A stretch of DNA of 64,000 nucleotides from DASQMT01 sp963827335 (GCA_963827335.1 CAWHAP010000008.1:11471-75470); one strand, 5' to 3'; positions 26,904 through 35,101 are shown, numbered from the stretch's first letter. Translations and numbers: made by a program. The notes: generated by a model not told the origin, from the letters alone.

Positions 26904-26904
26904 G

Positions 26905-28467
26905 TCAGCCCTGTTGCTGCTGCTGTCGCTGCTGGCCGGACCACTCCCCGCCCTGGCGCAGGCCGGGCAGCTCGGGCGGCGACCAGCCGGCGACGGCGGC
27001 GAAGTCGGTCGTCGTGCCGCTCGGCTCCTCCTCCAGCACCCACGTGTCCTTGGAGCCGCCGCCCTGCGAGGAGTTGACGATCATCGAGCCCTCGCGCAGC
27101 GCGACGCGCGTCAGCCCGCCCGGCACGATGTGGATGTCCTCGCCGAAGACGGCGAACGGGCGCAGGTCGACGTGCCGCGGCACGAGCGCGCCGTCGGGCG
27201 AGGCGGTCGGGCAGGTCGAGAGCTTGACGAGCTCCTGGGCGATCCAGCGCTCGGGGCGGCGCTGGATCTCGTCGGCCTGGCGGGCGATCTGCTCGTCGCT
27301 CGCGCCCGGGCCGATGAACACCCCCTTGCCGCCCGACTGGTCGACGGGCTTGACGACGACCTCGTCGAGCCGGCGGAGGATCGCGCGGCGCTGCTCGGGG
27401 TCGGCCATCAGGTAGGTCGGGACGTTGGCGAGGATCGGCTCCTCGTTCAGGTAGAAGCGGATCATGTCGGGGACGTGGTGGTACACGGCCTTGTCGTCGG
27501 CCACGCCGGTGCCGACCGCGTTGACGATCGCCACGGTGCCGGCGCGGTAGGCGCGCATGAGCCCCGGCACGCCGAGCAGGGAGTCCGGGCGGAACTCGAG
27601 CGGGTCCATGAAGTCGTCGTCGATGCGCCGGTAGATCGCGTGGACGCGCTGGAGCCCGTTCGTGGTGCGGATGTAGCAGGCGGCGTCGCGGACGACGAGG
27701 TCGGACGCCTCGACGAGCTCGACGCCCATCTGGCGCGCGAGGAAGGCGTGCTCGAAGTAGGCGGAGTTGAACGGGCCCGGCGTCCACACCACCACGGTGG
27801 CGGCCTCCTCGGCGCTCGTGGGCGCGACCTCGGTCAGCGCGGTGCGCAGCAGCGCGGGGTAGTGGTCGACGGGGCGGACGCGGTAGGACGCGAACAGGCC
27901 GGGGAGCAGGCGCGTCATCGCCACCCGGTTCTCGAGCACGTAGGAGATGCCGCTCGGCGTGCGGACGTTGTCCTCCAGCACCTTCCAGCTGCCGTCGCCG
28001 TCGCGCACGAGGTCGCAGCCGGAGACGTGGCAGTACACGCCCCCGGGCGGCCGGATCCCGTGCGCGGCGCGGGCGAAGGCCGAGCGCGAGACGATCAGGT
28101 CCCACGGCACGATGCCCGCGTGGACGATCTCGCGCGCGTGGTAGACGTCGTCGACGAACGCGTTCAGCGCGCGGATGCGCTGGGCGAGGCCGCGCTTGAT
28201 CGTGCGCCACTCGTCCGCCGGGATGATCCGCGGGACGAGGTCGAGCGGGAACGGGCGGTCGCGCACCGGGCCGTCGGCGTCCGGTCCCCCCGCATCGAAC
28301 GTGATGCCCTGCTGCATGAAGATCGAGTCGCGCATGCGGCCGGCGTCGGAGAGCGCCTCGGGCCCGAGCTCGGCGAGCGCGGCGGCGAGCGCCAGCGCGT
28401 GGTCGCGCGGGCGGCCCGGCGCGGCGAACACCTCGTCGTAGCTGCCCTCCATCGGCCGCATGTTCAC
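26905..28467 (-). CDS. Circularly permuted ATP-grasp type 2 protein
   Basis: 520 residues. Begins MNMRPMEGSYDEVFAA, then the DUF404/DUF407-type blocks GITFDAGGPDADGPVRDRPFP and VYCHVSGCDLVRDGDGSWKV. ATP-grasp elements include VVVKPVDQSGGKGVFIGPG and VDLRPFAVFGEDIHIVPGGLTRVA. The C-terminus is Gln-rich (QQRQQQQQG). The family is predicted to ligate an amino acid or peptide through an acyl-phosphate. First gene of the operon with alpha-E and transglutaminase-like proteins. Divergent from the LLM oxidoreductase. Confidence 0.93.
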   Translation of the reverse strand: MNMRPMEGSYDEVFAAPGRPRDHALALAAALAELGPEALSDAGRMRDSIFMQQGITFDAGGPDADGPVRDRPFPLDLVPRIIPADEWRTIKRGLAQRIRALNAFVDDVYHAREIVHAGIVPWDLIVSRSAFARAAHGIRPPGGVYCHVSGCDLVRDGDGSWKVLEDNVRTPSGISYVLENRVAMTRLLPGLFASYRVRPVDHYPALLRTALTEVAPTSAEEAATVVVWTPGPFNSAYFEHAFLARQMGVELVEASDLVVRDAACYIRTTNGLQRVHAIYRRIDDDFMDPLEFRPDSLLGVPGLMRAYRAGTVAIVNAVGTGVADDKAVYHHVPDMIRFYLNEEPILANVPTYLMADPEQRRAILRRLDEVVVKPVDQSGGKGVFIGPGASDEQIARQADEIQRRPERWIAQELVKLSTCPTASPDGALVPRHVDLRPFAVFGEDIHIVPGGLTRVALREGSMIVNSSQGGGSKDTWVLEEEPSGTTTDFAAVAGWSPPELPGLRQGGEWSGQQRQQQQQG

Positions 28468-28493
28468 AGGCCCGCGGTCGCTAAGGTCGCGCG

Positions 28494-29429
28494 ATGCGCT
28501 TCGCCGTCATGATCGAGGGCCAGGAGGACGTCACCTGGGAGGACTGGCTCGCGCTCGCCCGCGCGTGCGAGCGGCTCGGGATCGAGGCCCTGCTGCGCTC
28601 CGACCACTACGGCTCGGTCGACGGCGACGCGTCGCGCGGCTCGCTCGACGCCTGGGGGACGATCTGCGGGCTCGCCGCGGTCACGTCGACCCTGCGGCTG
28701 GGCACGCTCGTCTCGCCGGCGACGTTCCGCCACCCGTCCGTGCTGGCCAAGAGCGCGGTCACGGCCGACCACATCTCCGGCGGGCGGATCGAGCTCGGCA
28801 TCGGGACGGGCTGGAACGTGGCCGAGCACCGCGCCTACGGCTTCCCCTTCCCGACCATGAAGCAGCGCATGGACCTGCTGGCCGAGCAGCTGGAGGTCAT
28901 CAGCGGGTCGCTCGGCGCCGGGCCGTTCTCGTTCGCCGGCGAGCACGTCACCGTGACGGAGCTCGACGCGCTGCCCAAGCCGGTCCAGCGGCCGCTGCCG
29001 CTGCTGATGGGCGGTGGCGCCATGCCGCGCGGCGCCGCGCTGGCGGCGCGCTTCGCCTCCGAGTACAACGTGGTGCACCAGACGCCCGAGGACGCGGCCG
29101 CGGCGCGCGGCCGGCTCGAGGTGGCCTGCGCGCAGGCCGGGCGCGACCCCGCGACGCTGACCTTCTCGCTCATGCACGCCCTGCTGATCGGGGCGGACGA
29201 GCGGGAGCTGCGCGACCGCGCGGCGCGCCACTCGGCGTGGTCCGGCGGCGAGCGGGACGTGGACGAGCTGCGCGCGAGCTGGATCGCGGGGACGCCGGAC
29301 GAGGTCATCGCCCGGCTGCGCGCCTACGAGGCGGCAGGGGTCCAGCGCGTGATGCTCCAGCACCTCCTAGCGCGCGACGAGGCCGCGCTCGAGCTGTTCG
29401 CCGCCGAGGTCATGCCGGCGTTCGCGTGA
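28494..29429 (+). CDS. LLM-class (probably F420-dependent) oxidoreductase
   Basis: 311 residues, luciferase-like TIM barrel. MRFAVMIEGQEDVTWEDWL, RSDHYGSVDG, LRLGTLVSPATFRHPSVLAK, ISGGRIELGIGTGWNVAEH and the closing GTPDEVIARLRAYEAAGVQRVMLQ are typical of the F420-dependent branch. Cofactor is inferred from the family. Substrate unknown. A TAAGGT box ends 6 nt before the ATG, pointing to a leaderless mRNA. Its TGA overlaps the GTG of nudC. Confidence 0.9.
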   Translation: MRFAVMIEGQEDVTWEDWLALARACERLGIEALLRSDHYGSVDGDASRGSLDAWGTICGLAAVTSTLRLGTLVSPATFRHPSVLAKSAVTADHISGGRIELGIGTGWNVAEHRAYGFPFPTMKQRMDLLAEQLEVISGSLGAGPFSFAGEHVTVTELDALPKPVQRPLPLLMGGGAMPRGAALAARFASEYNVVHQTPEDAAAARGRLEVACAQAGRDPATLTFSLMHALLIGADERELRDRAARHSAWSGGERDVDELRASWIAGTPDEVIARLRAYEAAGVQRVMLQHLLARDEAALELFAAEVMPAFA

Positions 29430-30454
29430 GCGGGGCCAACGCCTTCACCGGCGCGCGGCTCGACCGCGCGGGCGACGGGCGCCGGCGCGACGCGGCGTGG
29501 ATCGCGGAGCAGCGCGCGCATCCCGGGGCGCGGGCGGTGCTCGCGGGGGACGCGGGCCTCGTCATGGACGGCGACCGCCTCGCGATCCTCCCGCTCGGCG
29601 GCGCGCTGGCCGCCGCGTCCGGCGACGCCGCGCACGAGCCGTCCGCCGGCGCACGCGGCGTGTTCCTCCTGGGCCTCGACGCCGACGGCCCGCTGTTCGC
29701 GGTCGACGTCGACGCGCCGGAGCCGGGCGGGGAGCGGGCGCCGCGCCTCATCGCCGCCGGCCTGCCGCGCGGCAGCGGCGCCGAGCGGCCGGCGCCCGCC
29801 GACGGGCCGCGCTCCGTCGGCCTGCGCGAGGCCGTCGCCGTGCTCCCGCAGGCCGAGGGCGGGCTCGCCGCCTACGTCGCGGCGCTGCTGAACTGGCACC
29901 GGCGGCACGCGTTCTGCGCCACCTGCGGCGCCCCGTCGGAGGTCGGCGAGGCCGGTCTCGTCCGCGTGTGCCCGCGCTGCGGCACCTCCCACCACCCGCG
30001 CACCGACCCGGTGGTGATCATGCTCGTCACCGACGGCGCCGAGCGGGTGCTGCTGGGCCGCGCGCCGAGCTGGCCGCCACGCCGCTACTCGGCGCTGGCC
30101 GGCTTCGTGGAGCCGGGCGAGAGCCTGGAGGAGGCGGTCGCGCGCGAGGTCGCCGAGGAGGCGAGCGTGGCGGTCGGCCCGCCGCGCTACGTGGCCTCGC
30201 AGCCCTGGCCGTTCCCGGCCTCGCTCATGCTCGGCTTCGAGGCGCCGTGGACCGGCGGCGACGCCAGCCCGCAGGAGGACGAGATCCAGGACGTGCGCTG
30301 GTTCGGCCGTGCCGAGGTCGCCGCCGCGGCGGCCGACGACGTCGACGGCTGGGGCGGGAGCCCGGACCCGGCGGACCCGGACGCGACGTCGCTGCTGCTG
30401 CCGCCGCGCCTGGCCATCGCGCGGCGGCTGATCGAGCGCTGGCTCGCTACCTGA
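29426..30454 (+). CDS. nudC: NAD(+) diphosphatase / NADH pyrophosphatase
   Basis: 342 residues, GTG start. The zinc ribbon is CATCG...CPRCG (Cys near 163, 166, 182, 185). The Nudix box GFVEPGESLEEAVAREVAEE covers about 228-250, and SQPWPFPASLM, diagnostic for NudC, lies downstream. Hydrolyses NAD(H) to NMN(H) and AMP, and in other bacteria removes NAD caps from RNA. Translationally coupled (GTGA) to the LLM oxidoreductase, which may only reflect shared nucleotide-cofactor metabolism. Ends 8 bp into the convergent hydrolase gene. Confidence 0.95.
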   Translation: MSGANAFTGARLDRAGDGRRRDAAWIAEQRAHPGARAVLAGDAGLVMDGDRLAILPLGGALAAASGDAAHEPSAGARGVFLLGLDADGPLFAVDVDAPEPGGERAPRLIAAGLPRGSGAERPAPADGPRSVGLREAVAVLPQAEGGLAAYVAALLNWHRRHAFCATCGAPSEVGEAGLVRVCPRCGTSHHPRTDPVVIMLVTDGAERVLLGRAPSWPPRRYSALAGFVEPGESLEEAVAREVAEEASVAVGPPRYVASQPWPFPASLMLGFEAPWTGGDASPQEDEIQDVRWFGRAEVAAAAADDVDGWGGSPDPADPDATSLLLPPRLAIARRLIERWLAT

Positions 30455-31745
30455 GCAGCGCGGCGTCGAAGAAGCCGACGATCCGGCGCTCGTAGGCCGC
30501 GGGCTGGTCGCGGCTTCCCGAGGCGTGGCCGGCGCCGTCGATCCGCCACAGCTGCGAGCCGGGCGCGCGACGGTGGAACTCGGGGTTGAGCTCGACCTCG
30601 CCGCCCTGGCCCGTGGGGGAGTACATGAGCAGCAGCGGGGCCGGGGCCACGTCGGCCACGAGATCGACCAGGTTCGGCGGCGGCGTGCGGTTGGTGAAGA
30701 CGGCGGACGCCACGGTCGACGCCGCCTTGAACGGCAGGATGAGCAGCTTGTCGCCCACCGGTGCGGGCAGGGCGGCGATCTCGCGCACCGAGCGGATGCC
30801 GGCGCCCTCCGAGGCGACGGCCGCGAGGCCGCCGTGCTCGGCCGCGGTCTCGATCATCAGCTCGCCGCCGACGGACAGGCCGAGCCCGCCGATCCGGCCG
30901 GGGTCGACGTCGGGCCGCGCCTTCAGGTACGCGATCGCGGCCTGCAGGTCGCGGTCGCCGCCCCAGCCCCAGCCGTTGGGGTCGCCGTCGCTCTCGCCCT
31001 CGCCGCGGCGGTCGAAGAGCAGCACGCCGTAGCCGTGGCGGATGAGCATGCGCGCCGACGCCTGCGGGCCCTTGCGGCCCGGGAAGGCGATCACGGCGGC
31101 GCCGTTGCGCGAGGGCACGTACCAGCCGTGCAGCTCGAGCCCGTCGCTCGTGGTGAGTCGGACGTCCTCGTGCGGGGCGCCGAGGTCGGCCGCGGGCACC
31201 AGGGCCCGCGCCGTGTGCGTGTCGACGTACTCCATGCCGACCGGCAGGACGAAGAAGGCGAACGTGAGCACGCCGGCGGCGGCGTACAGCGTCCGGCGGG
31301 CGGCGCGGCGGCGCAGGCTGCCGTCCGTCCGGCGGGTGCGCCAGAGCGTGACGGCTCCGGCGCCGAGCAGCAGGGGCGCGGCGGCCAGCGCGAGCAGGCC
31401 GGTGTAGTCGTCGCCCGAGAGGCCGGTCTCGTTGCCGTAGTAGAAGGCCTCGCCGCCCGCCGCGAAGGCGAGCGCGCCGAGCGCCAGGGCGAGCGCGCCG
31501 CGGCGGCCGCCGCTCAGGCGCGTGTAGGCCCACGCGGCGAGCGCGAGCAGCGCGAGCGGCACGAGCCCGGAGACGAGATGATCGCCCGCGGAAGTGCCCG
31601 GCTGCGGCTGCAGGAACGCGTCGTCGATCACGTGCAGCGCGATCGCGCCGGCGCCGAGCCGGAACACCGGGACGCGGCGGGCGAGCGCGCCGGCGCGGGT
31701 CCGGAGGGGCAGCGGGGCGGGGAGGACGGCGGCAGTGGAGGTCAT
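30447..31745 (-). CDS. Alpha/beta hydrolase with N-terminal membrane domain
   Basis: 432 residues. Four or five membrane helices occupy about 1-180 and a serine hydrolase domain follows. AFPGRKGPQASARMLIRHGYGVLLFDRRGEGES is the strand/oxyanion region. The nucleophile elbow is GLGLSVGGELM (Ser near 290), and DGAGHASGSRDQP carries the His. The combination resembles actinobacterial membrane-bound dienelactone-hydrolase/acylaminoacyl-type enzymes of unknown substrate. A GC-rich hairpin between this gene and the upstream transporter suggests separate transcription. Confidence 0.85.
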   Translation of the reverse strand: MTSTAAVLPAPLPLRTRAGALARRVPVFRLGAGAIALHVIDDAFLQPQPGTSAGDHLVSGLVPLALLALAAWAYTRLSGGRRGALALALGALAFAAGGEAFYYGNETGLSGDDYTGLLALAAAPLLLGAGAVTLWRTRRTDGSLRRRAARRTLYAAAGVLTFAFFVLPVGMEYVDTHTARALVPAADLGAPHEDVRLTTSDGLELHGWYVPSRNGAAVIAFPGRKGPQASARMLIRHGYGVLLFDRRGEGESDGDPNGWGWGGDRDLQAAIAYLKARPDVDPGRIGGLGLSVGGELMIETAAEHGGLAAVASEGAGIRSVREIAALPAPVGDKLLILPFKAASTVASAVFTNRTPPPNLVDLVADVAPAPLLLMYSPTGQGGEVELNPEFHRRAPGSQLWRIDGAGHASGSRDQPAAYERRIVGFFDAALLR

Positions 31746-31827
31746 CGACGCACACGGTCCCAGGCGGGGCCGCGCCGTCCCAGGGAGCTCCCCGGCGTCC
31801 GGCCGGGAGCGGCCCGGTCGCCCGCGT

Positions 31828-31850
31828 CCCGGGCCACCGGCGGGCCCGGG
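31828..31850 (-). terminator. Hairpin after the YdcZ-type transporter gene
   Basis: Perfect 8-bp stem CCCGGGCC/GGCCCGGG with a 7-nt loop, 12 bp beyond the stop of the minus-strand transporter. No U-run. Confidence 0.5.
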
Positions 31851-31862
31851 GTGCGGGTGGCG

Positions 31863-32771
31863 CTACCCGACCTGGACGAGCGCGACGCCGGCGAGGAGGA
31901 CCGCGACGCCCGCGAGCCTCCGGGTGGTGATCGGCCGCCGCGGCAGGCGCAGCAGCCCGTGGCGGTCGACCAGCACGGAGGCGATCTGCTGGCCCGCGAC
32001 GGTGAGCCCGATGGTCGGCGCGGCTCCGATCTCCGGCAGGAGCAGGAAGACCGACGTCACGTAGGTCGCGCCGACCGCGCCGCCGAGCCAGCCCCACCAG
32101 GGCAGGCCGCGCAGCGGCCCGAGCCGCGGGCGCGGGGTGGACCGGAGCGAGAGGGCGACGGCGAGGACGAGGGCCATCGCGGCCGTGGCGACGAGGAAGG
32201 ACACGAGCGCGGCGACGGCCGGCGCGTCGACGTCGGCGCGCAGCCGGGCGTTGAGGGCGCCCTGGACCGGGAGCGCGGCGCCGGCGGCGAGGCCGAGCGA
32301 GAGCCATGCGCCGCGGGCGGGCAGCGCGCTCCGGGCGCCGGCGATCAGCCAGGCGCCCGCCACGACCGCGGCGCCGCCGAGCCCTGCGGCGGCCGTGAAC
32401 GGCTCCTGCGCGACCCCGAGCCAGCCGAGGCCGTCCAGCAGCAGCGAGGCGAGCATCTGACCGGCGATGAACAGCGCGACGGCGACGAGCGCGCCGACGC
32501 GGGGGAACAGCAGGATCCCGGCGGTGATGTACAGCGCGCTCCCGAGACCGCCCAGGAGCGCCCACGGGGGCGCGTCGTCGGCGAGCGCGAGCGCGCCGAG
32601 CGAGCCGCCGGCCGTCGCGAGGACCAGCAGCAGCGCGGCACCGATCCCGAGCTGCAGCGTCGAGGCGCCGAACGGGCTCGTCATCGCGCCGGCGAGCTGC
32701 ACGTTGGCGGCGCCCTGCACGGCGAGCAGCCCGCCGACGAGCAGGAGGAAGGGCAGCGCGATGATCTCCAT
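31863..32771 (-). CDS. DMT-superfamily transporter, YdcZ/DUF606 repeat type
   Basis: 302 residues, about ten membrane helices in two homologous halves. Each half has the DUF606 pattern: VQGAANVQLAGAM-SPFGAS and then VQGALNARLRADVDAPAVAA. GQMLASLLLDGLGWLG is mirrored by GQQIASVLVDRHGLLR, showing internal duplication. Likely an efflux or uptake carrier of small molecules. ATG at 32771. It is divergent from a TetR gene with two matching operators in the 79-bp gap, so the transporter is probably the TetR target. Confidence 0.88.
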   Translation of the reverse strand: MEIIALPFLLLVGGLLAVQGAANVQLAGAMTSPFGASTLQLGIGAALLLVLATAGGSLGALALADDAPPWALLGGLGSALYITAGILLFPRVGALVAVALFIAGQMLASLLLDGLGWLGVAQEPFTAAAGLGGAAVVAGAWLIAGARSALPARGAWLSLGLAAGAALPVQGALNARLRADVDAPAVAALVSFLVATAAMALVLAVALSLRSTPRPRLGPLRGLPWWGWLGGAVGATYVTSVFLLLPEIGAAPTIGLTVAGQQIASVLVDRHGLLRLPRRPITTRRLAGVAVLLAGVALVQVG

Positions 32772-32783
32772 GTGGACTCCTAA

Positions 32784-32800
32784 GTGGACGGTGCGTCCAC
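32784..32800. promoter_or_regulatory. TetR operator 1 (inverted repeat)
   Basis: GTGGAC-5-GTCCAC, 17 bp, just upstream of the transporter start. Core GGACGGTGCGTCC is shared with operator 2. Centre at 32792. Confidence 0.7.
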
Positions 32801-32813
32801 ATATTGGAGCACA

Positions 32814-32832
32814 ACCGGACGTTGCGTCCGGT
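32814..32832. promoter_or_regulatory. TetR operator 2 (inverted repeat)
   Basis: ACCGGAC-5-GTCCGGT, 19 bp, core GGACGTTGCGTCC, centre 31 bp (about three helical turns) from operator 1. It covers the expected -35 and spacer of the TetR promoter, whose -10 may be TACCCT (32838-32843), 7 nt before the GTG. Confidence 0.7.
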
Positions 32833-32850
32833 TCGGCTACCCTGTGTCCC

Positions 32851-33402
32851 GTGCCCGAGCGAGCCGACGCCGCGCGCAACCGCGCGCGCATCCTCGAGGC
32901 GGCCGCGCCGCTCTTCGCGGAGGCCGCCGGCCGCCCGCTGACCATGGCGGCGGTCGCCGCCGCGGCGGGGGTCGGCAAGGCGACGCTGTACCGCCGCTAC
33001 CCGGACGTCGCCTCGATCGCGGTCGCGCTGCTCGACGAGCACGAGCGGGAGCTGCAGGACCGGCTGCTGCGCGGGCCGCCGCCGCTCGGCCCGGGCGCCC
33101 CGCCGGGCGAGCGGCTGGCGGCCTTCTACGCGGCGATGATCGCGCTGCTCGAGGCGCACGGCCACCTCGCGCTCGCCGCCGAGACGGGTGCGCGCCGCTA
33201 CGAGACGGGGGCGTACGCGGCGTGGGCGGTCCATGTGGGCACGCTGGTGGAGGCGGCGGGGCTGCCGCCGTCGCCGGCCCTCGTCTGCGCCCTGCTCGCC
33301 CCGCTGGCGGTCGAGGTGCACGCCCACCAGCGCGCGGCGGGACGCTCTCCGGACGAGATCGCCGCGGCGCTGGCGGTGGTGGCGCGGGGGGTGCTCGGCT
33401 GA
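32851..33402 (+). CDS. TetR-family transcriptional repressor
   Basis: 183 residues from GTG (VPERADAARNRARI). The N-terminal helix-turn-helix is MAAVAAAAGVGKATLYRRYPD (about 31-51), standard for TetR. The C-terminal ligand domain is Ala/Leu-rich and of the TetR_C type used by small-molecule efflux regulators. It is divergent from a YdcZ-type transporter with two shared operators between them, so local autoregulation and control of the transporter are the simplest reading. The inducer is unknown. Confidence 0.9.
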   Translation: MPERADAARNRARILEAAAPLFAEAAGRPLTMAAVAAAAGVGKATLYRRYPDVASIAVALLDEHERELQDRLLRGPPPLGPGAPPGERLAAFYAAMIALLEAHGHLALAAETGARRYETGAYAAWAVHVGTLVEAAGLPPSPALVCALLAPLAVEVHAHQRAAGRSPDEIAAALAVVARGVLG

Positions 33403-33439
33403 TCCCGCCGGCGGGTGTGGCGCGGGCGCAGTCGGCTGA

Positions 33440-33660
33440 CCGGCGCGGGCGAACACCCGCATTGAGGGGAGCGCGGGGGTGGGTGGCGTGCAGTTCGCTG
33501 CACCGACGGCTCGCAGCTCCGCCGCGTGCAGCGAAACGAACCGTATGCGGGCATTTCTCGCAATCCTCCCGCGCGCCGCGGGCGGATGCAGCGAGATGCG
33601 CGCCCCACCGCCACCCGCGCCGCCCTACAAGCGGGTGTTGACGTTCGCCTGCGCCGGCGC
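33440..33660 (+). repeat. Inverted-ended palindrome-array element, copy A
   Basis: Non-coding gap between the TetR gene and the homocysteine methyltransferase. The left end has a hairpin (GCGGG-6-CCCGC, 33445-33460) followed at once by ATTGAGGGGAG. The right end carries GCGGGTGTTGACGTTCGCC (33631-33649), roughly the reverse complement of the left end with a 6-nt insertion. Between them are two palindromic units with a 60-bp period. Same architecture and orientation as copies B and C. Boundaries are approximate. Confidence 0.7.
33494..33599. repeat. 60-bp-period palindrome array in element A
   Basis: Two units: arms TTCGCTGCAC (33494) with GTGCAGCGAA (33526), then GCATTTCTCGC (33551) with GCGAGATGC (33591). 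TGCAGCGA recurs exactly 60 bp apart (33527 and 33587). The junction between units can fold with a TATG apical loop (33531-33561). Confidence 0.65.
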
Positions 33661-33674
33661 GGCCGGCGTCCGCG

Positions 33675-34616
33675 CTACGCCGACCAGGCCGCGCCGACCG
33701 CGGTGACGTGGCGCACGTCGGTGCCGCAGCAGCCGCCGAGCACGCGCACGTTGCGCAGCCGGGGGCGGAGCTCGGCGTAGTCGGCGCCGAGCGCGGCGGG
33801 ATCGCCCTCGTCGAGCTCCTCGGCCGCGTCGAGCTCGGCGTGGCTCTTCGCCGAGGCGTTCGCGCGCAGCCCGCCGATGCGGTCGAGCCACGCGCCGCCC
33901 CGCTCGAGCGTCCCGGCGAAGTGCGACGGGTGCGCGCAGTTGACCATGAAGTACGCCGGGTAGCCGAGCGTCTCGGCGTCGACCTGCTCGATCGCCTCGT
34001 GCAGCTCGGTGCCGTCGGGGAGCCGCCCGTCGGTCTCGACGGTGAAGGAGATGACGGCCGGGATGCCGGCGGCGGCCGCGGCGCGCGCGATGCCGATCGC
34101 CTCGTCGGGGTAGGTCATGGTCACCGCGGCGACGAGGTCGGCCCCGCCGTCGGCGAGCGCCCGCACCTGCAGCCCGTGGTAGGCCTCGGCCTCGGCGGCG
34201 GTCATGCGCACGTCGGCGCGGTAGCCGTCGCCGCGCGGGCCGATCGCGCCGCTGATGAGGATCGGGCCGGGGGCCTCGCCCGCCGCGTCGCGCAGCTCCC
34301 GGGCGAAGGCGACGGCGTCGCGGTTGACGCGCGCGACGGCCTCCTCGTCGTAGCCGAGCCCGGCCGCCCAATCGGGGTTGGCGCGCCAGGTGGCGGTGTC
34401 GAGCAGGAAGCCGGCGCCCTGCTCGCGCGCGGCGGCGAGGTAGTCCGCGAAGTAGGCGCGCAGCGCGGCGCGGCCCGCCTCGTCGTCGAGCAGGGTGAAC
34501 GCGGCGAAGTCGGGGAGCTCGATCCCCTGGTGGAAGATCAGGCTGGTCTCCAGGCCGCCGTCCGTGAGGAACAGGCGGTCGCCGGCGAGCTGGGGGAGTG
34601 CTTGGGTCATGCGCAT
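33675..34616 (-). CDS. Homocysteine S-methyltransferase family protein
   Basis: 313 residues. FLTDGGLETSLIFHQGIELP opens the TIM barrel. Zinc ligands are Cys in MVNCAHPSHF and the Cys pair in VLGGCCGTD, as in MmuM/BHMT enzymes. Transfers a methyl group from S-methylmethionine or a similar donor to homocysteine, giving methionine. I chose the ATG at 34616, since GAAGG lies about 9 nt upstream; 34610 is the alternative. The gene is bracketed by two copies of the palindrome-array element in the same orientation. The first third of the upstream gap contains a strong hairpin. Confidence 0.92.
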   Translation of the reverse strand: MRMTQALPQLAGDRLFLTDGGLETSLIFHQGIELPDFAAFTLLDDEAGRAALRAYFADYLAAAREQGAGFLLDTATWRANPDWAAGLGYDEEAVARVNRDAVAFARELRDAAGEAPGPILISGAIGPRGDGYRADVRMTAAEAEAYHGLQVRALADGGADLVAAVTMTYPDEAIGIARAAAAAGIPAVISFTVETDGRLPDGTELHEAIEQVDAETLGYPAYFMVNCAHPSHFAGTLERGGAWLDRIGGLRANASAKSHAELDAAEELDEGDPAALGADYAELRPRLRNVRVLGGCCGTDVRHVTAVGAAWSA

Positions 34617-34668
34617 CAGACTGGACCTTCGCAGGGATCATTCCCGACACGCCGTCGTCGTGCGAGTC

Positions 34669-34688
34669 GGCGCCGTGGCGACGGCGCC
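34669..34688. other. Strong hairpin upstream of the homocysteine methyltransferase
   Basis: Perfect 8-bp stem GGCGCCGT/ACGGCGCC with a 4-nt loop, 53 bp before the start codon. It could be part of a leader structure or of the outer end of element B. No known riboswitch fold was recognised. Confidence 0.45.
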
Positions 34689-34699
34689 GTTCGCCCGGT

Positions 34700-35054
34700 T
34701 CGTCGAGCGCCCGGACACCGGGCATTGAGGGGAGGGGAGTGGTTTGCGGCGTTCCTTCGGGCCCGCGGTCGTCGGTGGCGCACGGGCCTGCGGTCGACAA
34801 CGTCGAAATCTGCCTGCCGGCCCGCGCCCGCTCGACGTCTGCCACCTATACGGTGGTCAACGTCGAGCGCCGGCGCTCGACGGCGAGGAACTCGACGTTG
34901 CGCGGGATATACGCGCACAACGTCGCGCGGCCTCCAGTCCCTCGCGCGGGATGCGACGTTTTGCGGCCCGTGGAAGCACCGCTCCCCCTGACCCGCCGCT
35001 CGATGCCCGCCGTTGACGTGCGCCGGGGCCGCCGCTCGCGCGACACGGCAAGCG
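34700..35054 (+). repeat. Inverted-ended palindrome-array element, copy B
   Basis: Fills most of the 485-bp gap between the homocysteine methyltransferase and the next TetR gene; no coding potential seen. Left end: hairpin GCCCGG-ACA-CCGGGC (34709-34723) followed immediately by ATTGAGGGGAG, identical to copy A. Middle: three palindromic units of 60 bp. Right end: 35001-35054, matching the tandem repeat of copy C at about 51 of 54 positions (GTTGACGTGCGCC at 35012). The right end is 7 bp from a TetR operator. Confidence 0.75.
34798..34964. repeat. 60-bp-period palindrome array in element B
   Basis: CAACGTCG occurs at 34798, 34858 and 34918 (exactly 60 bp apart), each paired with CGACGT(T) at 34833, 34893 and 34954. 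Junction hairpins are strong: 34831-34867 has CTCGACGT and GCCACC paired with GGTGGT and ACGTCGAG around loop TATAC. 34893-34925 has CGACGTTGCGCG paired across loop GGATATA. Confidence 0.75.
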
Positions 35055-35060
35055 CCACAT

Positions 35061-35092
35061 ACCTTGCGAGTACGCACCCGTACCCATAAGGT
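35061..35092. promoter_or_regulatory. Symmetric operator over the TetR promoter
   Basis: ACCTT-4-GTACG-4-CGTAC-4-AAGGT, a fully symmetric 32-bp site. It coincides with the promoter: -35 TTGCGA (35064-35069), 17-bp spacer, -10 TAAGGT (35087-35092), GTG start 9 nt later at 35102. Autorepression by the TetR protein is inferred. Confidence 0.75.
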
Positions 35093-35101
35093 ACGCGCAC
35101 C

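Noticed and set aside
33675..34616. Composite transposon
   Set aside because: The bracketing repeats have no transposase, no clear target duplication and ends too imperfect to claim transposition; kept only as a hypothesis.
34617..34700. SAM or B12 riboswitch before the homocysteine methyltransferase
   Set aside because: There is a strong hairpin but none of the conserved cores of known SAM or cobalamin riboswitches was recognised.
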